A stretch of DNA of 9,698 bases from Euryarchaeota archaeon UBA182 (GTDB lineage: Archaea > Thermoplasmatota > Poseidoniia > Poseidoniales > Thalassarchaeaceae): positions 48,307-58,004 of the forward strand of contig DAGH01000013.1 in NCBI GenBank assembly GCA_002495675.1, given 5' to 3'. Position 1 is the first letter of the stretch. Each line of letters begins with the position of its first letter. Under the pieces are notes generated by a model. That model saw nothing but the letters and a program-made list of their open reading frames with translations. It was not told where the DNA came from and did no database searches. The position numbers were made by a program, and so were the translations under genes. Positions 1 through 7,050 of the stretch are shown in pieces.

Positions 1-3000
1 AGAGGCAATGACAATTCCCATGGGCTGGGGTGCAGGATCGACCCTAATTTCGATGTCGAAGGTGGATGTCTCTGTTCCGTCGTTTACCATGAGTCTGATG
101 TTTCTACTGCCATCTTTTACAAAGCTAGTTTGAACTGAGTACCCGATCATGTCTCGATCGTTGGCCGGATTGCCATCGCCATCCGAGTCGGAGTTGGTAT
201 CGAGATCCCATGCAAAGTTGAGGTGTGGTACATCCGAGGGGGTGTCAGTTGACCCAATTGCAGTAAGGATGACCTGATCCCCTTCCATCAATTCGGTGCT
301 TGAGGCCTCTCCGAGAGCAGTTGGAGGTTTGTTCTTGATTGTGAGCGGGATTTGTACGGAGGCCATTGAGCCATCATCATCAGTCACATGCAATAGAATG
401 CTACTAGGGGACAGAGATGATTCGCCCCATGTGTATTCGAACGTGGAGCCCTCGTAATCGCAATCGTCGTCCATGAGGCCAGATCCTGATGAGTCTGAGG
501 AGGTGTCGAGATCCCAGCAGATTGACATTGTCTCAAGATCGGATTGGGTGTCCCTTATGTTCACCGGTATCTGTATTGGGGAGTCTTCGAACACGGGAAG
601 AGGGGGTGAGATCGGATCAATTGTGGGTGGTGTGTTGATTACTTCTACAGGGACTGTGGTAACGCCTGTCGAGGCGTCGTCATTGTCGAATGCCTCGAAT
701 GCCAGAAGGTGGAATCCTGATTTAGTGAAGGTGTGCTCAATTTCAAAGTCCGGGCCATAATCTTCGATTAGCAATGAAGGGATAGAGTCTGCATCCGGTC
801 TCCAGATCGCCATGAGTGATGGGATGTCGCCCGCTGTGTCCTCGACTTTAGCCGTAAATCTCAGCACTTCACCCTCGTTTACAGTGAACAACCCTCTGGA
901 ATCTGCCGAAAGTCGATTTGGCCCCATCCATACATGAAGGTGGGTGAGCTCGGGGGCGGCATTCAGGACAGATATCGTGGCGTTTGCTTCGGTGGAGTGT
1001 CCATCATCATCCGTCGCTGTGACTGATGCTCTGTATGCACCCTCGGAATTTGGGTAGAAGGTGCAGGATGTCGTGATTCGGCCTTCCATGCATGTCTCAT
1101 TCCACAAGATGCTGACCGGGGAAGATGGAGTGGTAGTATCTAGGTCTCCATAGGATGCAAGCGTGAGGGTCACTTGTTCACCTATCACAATTGGTTGAAT
1201 GGATTGGTTTATCGATATGTCCGGAGGTCTGTTCATGATGTCTATTTGAGTTGACAATTCGGCTTTGTCACCCTCTTCGTCAGTGACGGTGAGTAGTATC
1301 TCGTATGTTCCGTCATTCGACCAACTTTGGGTTTGTTGACAGCCGTTTAATGATTGATACTCTCCATCCGGGGCTTCTATCTCCATTTTGCAGGCAACCG
1401 TACCTCCATCTGGGTCAAATGATGATGTGGCGTCGATTACGACTTGAGAGAGAGTGAGTTGGTTATCTGGTAAGTCGATGTCTGCGAACGGAAGCCTGCC
1501 TACGTAGATGAAAGCCTCTGTGATGTCATTTGACGGATTGGCATCGGGGGAGTTCGTGTCTATGGTAAAGGAGATCAATTCCGTCCCAGTGGTTTCTGGC
1601 ACGAGCCACTGGAATTGTGCTGTGTGTGACTCCATTGACGATAGGGGAGGGAATGATAGGGCCCCAATGACCCCTTGACTGGCCTGAGAAGTCAGAGTAC
1701 CTCCAAGGGATGGTCTGAGTCCTTCGTTGATAATTGGGACGGTCATGGTCATTAGGTCTCCCGGGACGGCATTGAAGGGGGCTGTGATCGATTGAATCTC
1801 TCCACTCCTATTCCTTTGGATGGAGATGGAGGAGGGATCAAGTTTTAGGTCAACTTCGTAAATATCAGGGTCTAGTGTTATCGTGGATATCCCCATGTGA
1901 TCCGTATTCACAATTCTTGCAACTATCCCATGAGAGCCATGCTCACCGTCCACTAGTGACTCGTCTCCTTGTGATCCATAATTGAGAGTCGTGAAAGCGG
2001 ATCCATTGGATTCCGTTGTTATTGTCTGGACTTCTCCGGTGGGGTCATACCTGAATTCGATAAGCTGGTTTGCAGTTGGCGCCCCGTTGGCATCGCTTAC
2101 GTTTACCCATATGGGCGAGGTAAAGTCGAATGGTGCAAGGGGGTACATAGGCTCTACATCGATGACGTAAGGCCTGGGTGACAGCGTAGAATAGTCAATT
2201 TCGTGTCTGGCCATGAGGCCCAAAGTGACCTCGTTCAGAGTGATTACGTCGTTTTTCATCGAGTCGCAATGCCATCCATATCCGACTAGACTTCCATTCA
2301 CGTCGGTAGCAGTCACGTTGTAGCTGACTGAACAGCCGGATTGAGATACACCTGGGTATCCAGCTTGCACGACAGTCGATGTTGTCTCAACCTGGTCGCT
2401 AGTCGATTGGGGGATCGTGACATAACTCGAACTGCCTGAATAGGTCGTATTCAGAGTGTAGTTGTTCACCCAGGTGTCACCGACACTCAGGGGAAAGTCA
2501 TGTCTCTCGAGGGGGGGCCAATATTCGTTGGAAGCGGTTATGGATGCGATGTCGCATGAAATAAGCCAGCATATCCATCCGAATGCCGGATCAAATTCGA
2601 TATCGATCGTGGCTGTCTGAGATATGACCGCCATGTCACTTACACGGATAACGGAGGTCGTATCCATTTCGACGACCACGTCGCCGTTCTGCCCCTCCAG
2701 CTGAATGTTGTCTGCCCTGTAGTCGCCGGTTCCAGCCACTGTGTAGGCGAGTGTTTGTACCCCACCTACATCTACCAAATTTATGCTTTCCACCTGAACA
2801 TCCAGCGTTCCAGTGAGTGTATTGACGTTCGTAGATACGCCACTGTCCGCTATGAAATCGTATACGTCTAGTTCTCCGGAATAGACCCATCGGTCATTCA
2901 CCCTCCATGTTGGGGCGTCGATGAATGAATTGCCACCTAGCGTATCGGCTGATCTTGCCTCGCTTTGTAGGGCGTACTCAACGTCATTGTGTATCGGGAC

Positions 3001-3066
3001 TGAGACAAGCAGGATTGCCAATGTCACAGATATTGCTTCCAACTTGAGTCTCGAGTTGGGTTCCAT
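1..3066 (-). CDS. Giant exported protein with CARDB-like and Ig/PKD-like repeats, N-terminal part (C-terminus beyond the window)
   Basis: The minus-strand frame is open for 1022 codons from an ATG at 3066-3064 to the left edge, so the C-terminus is missing. Residues 11-25 are a hydrophobic stretch after R6 and K8, a likely signal peptide or membrane anchor. Residues about 45-290 form a beta-rich region of no family I recognise. Residues about 298-415 resemble an invasin-like Ig (Big_1) domain, about 425-520 a CARDB-like domain, and about 523-1022 hold at least five Ig/PKD-like repeats of roughly 90-107 residues. Repeat junctions carry a short Asn-x-Pro-Pro type linker (NRPPDI, NTPPTI, NKPPTA; NAAPEL is the variant). 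Two repeats have Asp-rich loops starting WDLDT followed by Ser/Asp/Gly-rich sequence that could bind calcium. Many N-x-S/T sequons suggest glycosylation. The role is probably cell-surface adhesion or structure. The reading frame is certain; the function is inferred. Confidence 0.85.
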   Translation of the reverse strand, partial: MEPNSRLKLEAISVTLAILLVSVPIHNDVEYALQSEARSADTLGGNSFIDAPTWRVNDRWVYSGELDVYDFIADSGVSTNVNTLTGTLDVQVESINLVDVGGVQTLAYTVAGTGDYRADNIQLEGQNGDVVVEMDTTSVIRVSDMAVISQTATIDIEFDPAFGWICWLISCDIASITASNEYWPPLERHDFPLSVGDTWVNNYTLNTTYSGSSSYVTIPQSTSDQVETTSTVVQAGYPGVSQSGCSVSYNVTATDVNGSLVGYGWHCDSMKNDVITLNEVTLGLMARHEIDYSTLSPRPYVIDVEPMYPLAPFDFTSPIWVNVSDANGAPTANQLIEFRYDPTGEVQTITTESNGSAFTTLNYGSQGDESLVDGEHGSHGIVARIVNTDHMGISTITLDPDIYEVDLKLDPSSISIQRNRSGEIQSITAPFNAVPGDLMTMTVPIINEGLRPSLGGTLTSQASQGVIGALSFPPLSSMESHTAQFQWLVPETTGTELISFTIDTNSPDANPSNDITEAFIYVGRLPFADIDLPDNQLTLSQVVIDATSSFDPDGGTVACKMEIEAPDGEYQSLNGCQQTQSWSNDGTYEILLTVTDEEGDKAELSTQIDIMNRPPDISINQSIQPIVIGEQVTLTLASYGDLDTTTPSSPVSILWNETCMEGRITTSCTFYPNSEGAYRASVTATDDDGHSTEANATISVLNAAPELTHLHVWMGPNRLSADSRGLFTVNEGEVLRFTAKVEDTAGDIPSLMAIWRPDADSIPSLLIEDYGPDFEIEHTFTKSGFHLLAFEAFDNDDASTGVTTVPVEVINTPPTIDPISPPLPVFEDSPIQIPVNIRDTQSDLETMSICWDLDTSSDSSGSGLMDDDCDYEGSTFEYTWGESSLSPSSILLHVTDDDGSMASVQIPLTIKNKPPTALGEASSTELMEGDQVILTAIGSTDTPSDVPHLNFAWDLDTNSDSDGDGNPANDRDMIGYSVQTSFVKDGSRNIRLMVNDGTETSTFDIEIRVDPAPQPMGIVIAS

Positions 3067-3083
3067 GTATCTTCTGGTGGATA

Positions 3084-3095
3084 TGATTTAATCAA
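3084..3095 (-). promoter_or_regulatory. Candidate TATA box for the giant exported protein
   Basis: On the minus strand the 41-base gap between the TBP stop codon and the exported-protein ATG contains TTGATTAAATCA. Its AT core (ATTAAAT) is centred about 23 bases upstream of the ATG. That spacing would place the transcription start at or next to the start codon, as in leaderless archaeal transcripts. No Shine-Dalgarno sequence lies before the ATG. The call is made from position and composition only. Confidence 0.4.
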
Positions 3096-3107
3096 CTGTT
3101 GTGTGGA

Positions 3108-3824
3108 TCAGAGCAAGTCTGCCAATTCGTCTTGAATGAATTGAACTGCCTCGAGGATCTCATCCTTTCGCCTGGCACCTGTGATAACCATCTTTCCACT
3201 CCCGAAAATCAGGCAGACCACTCGGGGGAAGTCAAGCCTGTATATGAGGCCGGGGAATTGTTCTGGCTCATATTCGACCTTGTCAAACGGCAAGTGGAAA
3301 GTCAGGTTGTTGAGGTTGAGTTTACGAGGCATTGTAGCAAGTGGTTCGCCTTCTTTGATGCCTCTGATTCTGGGGTCTTCTGCTTCTACCTCTTCGTCAG
3401 TCGCAGGCCTTATTTCGCCTCCGTCTAAGTCGATTACGCGGGTGTTGATGTCATCCATCCTTGCAGTGCCGTCGTAATCCTCCGGATAGTGCAGAGCATA
3501 GGTGGCGACCATGTTCTGGACTTCGATTTTTACATCTTCGACCTCCCATGTGTCGATGCCTGCAGCTCTAAGGTCCCCAATCATACGGGTTATTCCCTCC
3601 TGAATGTTCTCCTCGTTTTTACCGCCAGTGCAAACTGCCCTTCCTGACCTAAACATTAGTATGGCCAGCTTTGGGTCTACCACTCTGTAGACGACTCCAG
3701 GAAATTGCTCTGGTTCGTATTCACAGTTCAACTGAATCGCGATGTCAGGGAGGTCAAGTTCTTCGGCAACACGTGTTGATGCGACAACGTTCACTACGGT
3801 CAGTCGCTCTTCGTCACTCTTCAT
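3108..3824 (-). CDS. tbp: TATA-box-binding protein (TBP) with an insertion in the second repeat
   Basis: General transcription factor that binds and bends the promoter TATA box and recruits TFB and RNA polymerase. The two direct repeats of the TBP saddle are clear: repeat 1 at about residues 8-95 and repeat 2 at about 98-235. Each has YEPEQFPG followed by a SG(K/R)xVxTG-type strand. The four intercalating phenylalanines of the stirrups are present (F41 and F58, F190 and F207), each pair 17 residues apart as in human TBP (193/210 and 284/301). The protein is 238 residues against about 180-200 for typical archaeal TBPs. The excess lies between the first strand of repeat 2 (QNMVAT, 103-108) and its first helix (from about 168), an acidic segment of about 55 residues. 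The C-terminus has no long acidic tail. It is the only copy here, 43 bases from the mevalonate kinase stop and with its own strong TATA region. Identity is very secure; the effect of the insertion is unknown. Confidence 0.97.
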   Translation of the reverse strand: MKSDEERLTVVNVVASTRVAEELDLPDIAIQLNCEYEPEQFPGVVYRVVDPKLAILMFRSGRAVCTGGKNEENIQEGITRMIGDLRAAGIDTWEVEDVKIEVQNMVATYALHYPEDYDGTARMDDINTRVIDLDGGEIRPATDEEVEAEDPRIRGIKEGEPLATMPRKLNLNNLTFHLPFDKVEYEPEQFPGLIYRLDFPRVVCLIFGSGKMVITGARRKDEILEAVQFIQDELADLL

Positions 3825-3835
3825 GTAGACTCTAA

Positions 3836-3854
3836 GTTATATATGATATATAAG
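3836..3854 (-). promoter_or_regulatory. Palindromic double TATA region upstream of tbp
   Basis: Bases 3837-3853 are a perfect palindrome with 8-base arms (TTATATAT / ATATATAA) around a single central base at 3845. On the minus strand this gives two consecutive TATA-like boxes. The distal one, centred near 3850, lies about 26 bases from the tbp ATG, the right distance for a leaderless transcript; the proximal one is nearer than usual. The symmetry means the site could also be bound in the opposite orientation. Whether TBP regulates its own gene here is inference. Confidence 0.65.
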
Positions 3855-3867
3855 TGAGTGCAATCCA

Positions 3868-4833
3868 TCACGATTTCAAAACTCTTGCCCCATCACAGTG
3901 CATGGGGGTGATTATCGCTCTACCCCCGCTCAACTCTATGGTCTGAGCCACCCTTTCTGGGTTGTAAGTCAATGCCATCATACAGCCACCGCCTCCAGAA
4001 CCCGTCAATTTAGCGCCCAAACTGTGTGGTCGCACCGCTTCAATCAGTGTTTCAAGCACTGGTGTACTGAGGCCAAGGGATCTTAGCTTCTCGTGGCAAA
4101 CATCCATAGTCATGCCAACGGCTTCCCAAGCCCCTGATCTCAATGCTACCAACCCCATCAGAGTTAATTCTCCGATGAAGTCCAGATCCTGTTTCTTTTC
4201 CTGATTCTCAGAGATTAGCTCTGCGACCATGGATACCATTTTTCCAGTTTGGGAGGGGGCTCCTGAATGTCCGAGTACGATATGTGGCATGTCATCGTAA
4301 GTGAGGTCCACTGTTCCAATATCCCACTCCATGACTCCCTCCGGAGTTTCAAGGCTTGCTCGGAAAATAGTATCTGCCGTCCCAGAGAGATTATTGGACA
4401 CGACTACACAGCCACCCAAGGAGCTAGTTGCAGTATCTGTGGGACTTGCGCGTCCGAATTGTGCGTAAGCCTCCGCTTGATGTGCTGTAATGGCAGCATC
4501 GACAGTATCGGTCGAAAGTCCACTGAATTCTGCCAAGGCGAGTTGGGCTGCGACAGAGAGCGCAGCAGAGGACCCTTGGCCTGCCGCAGGGAAAAGTTCG
4601 CTTGATATCTTGATCGACATTGGTCTGTCAGTCAAGTTATTTCTCTCGACTAGCCAATTGAGGTGCGGATGACGATTTGGGCACAACGGTCGATTTCCGA
4701 CTGTCCACGAGTCAGATCCAGACAAGGATACCTGAACTCCTTTACTTATGGCTACCGCCACCGCAGGATGGCCGTAGACCACTGCATGCTCCCCGAAAAG
4801 GATAGCTTTGCCCGGGGCGTATGCGCTGACCAT
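3868..4833 (-). CDS. mvk: Mevalonate kinase (GHMP kinase family)
   Basis: Catalyses ATP-dependent phosphorylation of mevalonate to 5-phosphomevalonate in the cytoplasm, feeding isoprenoid synthesis for archaeal ether lipids. The 321 residues match the usual length. The N-terminal motif APGKAILFGEHAVVYG is at 6-21. The ATP-binding GHMP motif is PAAGQGSSAA at 82-91, with Gln86 where Leu is usual. The active-site segment GRASPTDTATSSLGG (127-141) places the catalytic aspartate at D133; the form G-x-A-S-x-T-D-T is the one I recall from archaeal mevalonate kinases such as the Methanocaldococcus enzyme, and separates it from phosphomevalonate kinase and mevalonate-diphosphate decarboxylase. The C-terminal glycine-rich loop is KLTGSGGGG (275-283). 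The start is fixed by an in-frame stop (TGA) shortly upstream. It is divergent from the EtfD-like gene and 43 bases upstream of tbp. A mevalonate 3-kinase specificity of the Thermoplasma type cannot be fully excluded, but the motifs favour the classical enzyme. Confidence 0.93.
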   Translation of the reverse strand: MVSAYAPGKAILFGEHAVVYGHPAVAVAISKGVQVSLSGSDSWTVGNRPLCPNRHPHLNWLVERNNLTDRPMSIKISSELFPAAGQGSSAALSVAAQLALAEFSGLSTDTVDAAITAHQAEAYAQFGRASPTDTATSSLGGCVVVSNNLSGTADTIFRASLETPEGVMEWDIGTVDLTYDDMPHIVLGHSGAPSQTGKMVSMVAELISENQEKKQDLDFIGELTLMGLVALRSGAWEAVGMTMDVCHEKLRSLGLSTPVLETLIEAVRPHSLGAKLTGSGGGGCMMALTYNPERVAQTIELSGGRAIITPMHCDGARVLKS

Positions 4834-4852
4834 GTATATCGAGATCGGTCAT

Positions 4853-4879
4853 GTGGCATAGTGGCTTCGCGTGGCATAG
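4853..4879. repeat. Nine-base direct repeat upstream of mvk
   Basis: GTGGCATAG occurs at 4853-4861 and again at 4871-4879, an 18-base period, with a further GTGGC at 4861-4865 between them. The proximal copy lies 20-28 bases upstream of the mevalonate kinase ATG, where the mvk promoter should be, and no strong TATA box is visible there. It could be an operator or a chance repeat. Confidence 0.4.
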
Positions 4880-4906
4880 CATCATTCAAGGGCTCGCACC
4901 TACCAA

Positions 4907-4926
4907 GTGGGGTCAGCGGGACCCAC
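4907..4926. other. GC-rich hairpin in the divergent intergenic region
   Basis: GTGGG at 4907-4911 pairs with CCCAC at 4922-4926, and TC (4913-4914) pairs with GA (4920-4921), leaving a bulged G at 4912 and a five-base loop AGCGG. No T tract follows in either direction, so it does not look like a terminator. It lies between two divergent start codons, so neither gene should read into it from a known promoter. Function unknown. Confidence 0.3.
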
Positions 4927-4960
4927 CCCCAGGACGTGGTTTGAATCGAGCACCCCCTTC

Positions 4961-4974
4961 TAATCGATTATTTT
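4961..4974 (+). promoter_or_regulatory. Palindromic AT-rich element, candidate promoter of the EtfD-like gene
   Basis: TAATCGATTA at 4961-4970 is a perfect 10-base palindrome followed by TTTT, the only AT-rich segment in the 144-base divergent gap. Its centre is about 12 bases upstream of the GTG at 4978 but about 25 bases upstream of the next in-frame GTG at 4990. If it is the TATA box and the transcript is leaderless, 4990 would be the true start. It could instead be an operator. Confidence 0.4.
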
Positions 4975-4977
4975 GGT

Positions 4978-6936
4978 GTGCCCGGATGGGTGTTCTTGCT
5001 ATTGCTTGGTGGGGCTTCTGTGAGTTTTTTTGTTTACCAAGTTCAAAAGGCAATACGATTAGTCCTCATCGGCGGTCCGGATCATAGAACAGATGCCTGG
5101 GCAAGCAGAGTTATGGAGGTAGCAACAGGGTGGCTTGGGCAGAAAAGAGTGCTTGAAGAGAGAGTCGTCGGAATTCTGCACGTCCTGATGTTCTGGGGCT
5201 TCTTGATGCTTTCAAGCGACATGTTGGATCTTGCAACTGCCAATTGGTTCTCAGGCGAACTACTGCCTGGTGCATTGGTCGGACCTTGGAATGGGATGGT
5301 GGAGTTGGGATATGCTTCGGCGCTCGTGGGTTGTGTTGCCGCCCTAGCCAGAAGAGTCGTGTTTACTCCAGAGAAACTGAAAGGCAAGTCCCAATTGGAG
5401 GGCAACTTCATACTTCTACTAATCTTGACGATCACCTCCACCTCGTTCATCATTGAATCTGGAGAAGGGCCATCCAAGCTGTGGGAGCCACTTGGGTACC
5501 TAGTCTCCGGAATGGGATTGTCTCAAAACGTAATCATTGCTTCATATTGGATGCACATGGTCGCAATCTGCAGTTTTCTGATTTTAATTCCGCTGTCAAA
5601 ACACATGCACCTCGTGATGGCCCTCCCCAATGTATTCTTCTTTGATCGGACCCCGATGGCGAAGATGCGCCCATTAGCCATTGGTGAAAACGGTCTCGCT
5701 GTGCCACTAGAGGACTTGGATATAGATACATTCGGAGTGACTACCTACGACCAATATAGTTGGAGGCAGCTGATCGACGGTTGGGCGTGTACATCTTGTG
5801 CTAGGTGCCAAGACGTCTGTCCAGCATACGAATCAGGGAAGACGCTCAACCCGATGCAAATTGTTCACGACGTGAGGTCATTTGCGAACGATCATGCCCC
5901 GATATTACTCACGGGGGACAAGCCAGATGAGACAATGATGCAGCGGTTGACCGCAGATGCAGTATGGGCATGCACAACCTGTCACGCCTGCGTGGATGCA
6001 TGCCCACTTTACATAGAACACGTGCCGAAATTGACTGACCTTAGACGAAATGCAATGATGGAGACCATGGAGTATCCTGAACAACTCAATGTGGCAATGG
6101 GGAATCTGGAATCTGGCTCAAACCCATATGGATTTGGGGCACACGAAAGGGGCGATTGGGCAAAAGGCCTAGACATAAAAATTGGGCAGCCAGCAGAGTA
6201 CATCTATTTCGTGGGATGTGCGGCAAGTTTCGATGAGCGCAATCAAAAAGTTGCCCGTGCCACCATATCCCTGTTGAAGGAAGCTGGCCTAGATGTTGGC
6301 ATACTAGGTATGCAAGAAGGTTGCTCCGGAGACCCCGCGAGGAGGGCTGGAAATGAATATCTATTCCAAATGCTTGCTGAATCTAATGTGTCAACCTTCC
6401 AGGAGTTGGGGGTCAAAAGAATCGTTGCCTCATGCCCACATTGTTTTCACACACTGGGTAAAGAATACCCAGACTATGGAGCCGACCAACTCGAGGTACT
6501 CCACCATTCCCAAATTCTCGCCAAGTTGCAAGATGAAGGCAAGTTGCCCAGGATAGAGGAACGGGAAGACAGCATAACCTTCCATGACCCATGCTACCTT
6601 GGAAGAATAGGAGGAGAGACACAAGCGCCTCGCTCAGTCATCGGTGGCGTTGATGTGGAGCCTGAGAGGCATGGAACCGACTCATTCTGCTGTGGTGCTG
6701 GGGGCGCTCAGATGTGGATGGAGGAGGATGCCGACAAGCGTGTGAACGTCATACGCGCCAAAGAGTTAGCCAAAACAGGGGCTGACACAGTCGCCATTGG
6801 TTGCCCATTCTGCTCTGTCATGGTCAAGGACGGGCTTGATTCAATAGGGTGCGAGATGGATGTCAAAGATCTCGCAGAGGTACTCTGGGAGAAGATTGTG
6901 GAAGACGAGAAACGAGCAGACAAATTATCCGCATAG
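4978..6936 (+). CDS. Membrane FeS oxidoreductase, EtfD-like (ETF:quinone oxidoreductase of the HdrD/NarI fusion type)
   Basis: Probably passes electrons from electron-transfer flavoprotein (acyl-CoA oxidation) through iron-sulfur clusters and haem to membrane quinone. Residues 1-210 are a NarI/HdrE-like cytochrome b domain with about five membrane helices (near 3-21, 62-85, 108-128, 143-160, 189-207) and candidate haem histidines H68, H193, H209 and H211. Residues 268-345 hold two [4Fe-4S] ferredoxin motifs: C271, C274, C277, C281 and C332, C335, C338, C342. Two CCG domains follow. The second is complete (C539, C571-C572, C609, C612, matching CX31CCX36CXXC of HdrB/HdrD). The first has C414, C449, C486 and C489, with Gly448 replacing one Cys of the pair. 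This order matches mycobacterial EtfD and Geobacter EMO as I recall them. HdrD or another CCG dehydrogenase is the alternative; no etfA or etfB is in the window. GTG 4978 is the first possible start after an in-frame stop at 4942; GTG 4990 is also possible. Confidence 0.85.
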   Translation: MPGWVFLLLLGGASVSFFVYQVQKAIRLVLIGGPDHRTDAWASRVMEVATGWLGQKRVLEERVVGILHVLMFWGFLMLSSDMLDLATANWFSGELLPGALVGPWNGMVELGYASALVGCVAALARRVVFTPEKLKGKSQLEGNFILLLILTITSTSFIIESGEGPSKLWEPLGYLVSGMGLSQNVIIASYWMHMVAICSFLILIPLSKHMHLVMALPNVFFFDRTPMAKMRPLAIGENGLAVPLEDLDIDTFGVTTYDQYSWRQLIDGWACTSCARCQDVCPAYESGKTLNPMQIVHDVRSFANDHAPILLTGDKPDETMMQRLTADAVWACTTCHACVDACPLYIEHVPKLTDLRRNAMMETMEYPEQLNVAMGNLESGSNPYGFGAHERGDWAKGLDIKIGQPAEYIYFVGCAASFDERNQKVARATISLLKEAGLDVGILGMQEGCSGDPARRAGNEYLFQMLAESNVSTFQELGVKRIVASCPHCFHTLGKEYPDYGADQLEVLHHSQILAKLQDEGKLPRIEEREDSITFHDPCYLGRIGGETQAPRSVIGGVDVEPERHGTDSFCCGAGGAQMWMEEDADKRVNVIRAKELAKTGADTVAIGCPFCSVMVKDGLDSIGCEMDVKDLAEVLWEKIVEDEKRADKLSA

Positions 6937-6960
6937 AATCTGAATCTAGCGTAATCTCGA

Positions 6961-6986
6961 TCATTTTGCTCCTGTTATTGTTTGTC
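6961..6986 (+). terminator. Candidate T-rich terminator after the EtfD-like gene
   Basis: About 25 bases downstream of the stop codon the plus strand is pyrimidine-rich with several short T runs (TTTT at 6964-6967, TTATTG and TTTG at 6975-6984) and no preceding stem. Archaeal RNA polymerases can stop at T-rich tracts without hairpins. A separate promoter-like box for the next gene follows. The evidence is weak, from composition only. Confidence 0.3.
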
Positions 6987-7020
6987 CTCCCTAAATCCGA
7001 TTACCTCATAAACAGAGAGC

Positions 7021-7030
7021 CTGATAAATC
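7021..7030 (+). promoter_or_regulatory. Candidate TATA box for the small membrane protein operon
   Basis: GATAAATC at 7023-7030 is centred about 25 bases before the ATG at 7051, with no Shine-Dalgarno between them. This is the spacing expected for a leaderless archaeal transcript, and it supports 7051 as the start. It would drive 7051-7449 and the overlapping hydrolase gene together. Confidence 0.5.
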
Positions 7031-7050
7031 GTGGCCTCTGCGTTGGTATC

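Noticed and set aside
473..760. A 95-codon plus-strand frame
   Set aside because: It lies antisense to the repeat region of the exported protein and has no promoter, motif or plausible protein character.
2636..2890. An 84-codon minus-strand frame rich in Arg and Gly
   Set aside because: It is a different frame inside the large exported-protein gene, which is open across the whole region with coherent domain sequence.
3099..3477. Open frames on the plus strand opposite tbp
   Set aside because: They are shadows of the strongly supported TBP gene on the other strand and encode no recognisable protein.
4907..4926. The GC-rich hairpin as an intrinsic terminator
   Set aside because: It lies between two divergent start codons and has no following T run in either direction.
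4938..4955. A tRNA T-loop-like sequence (GGTTTGAATC) in the divergent gap
   Set aside because: The loop has T instead of the invariant C56, the flanking bases do not form a five-base T stem, and no D arm, anticodon arm or acceptor stem could be built on either strand.
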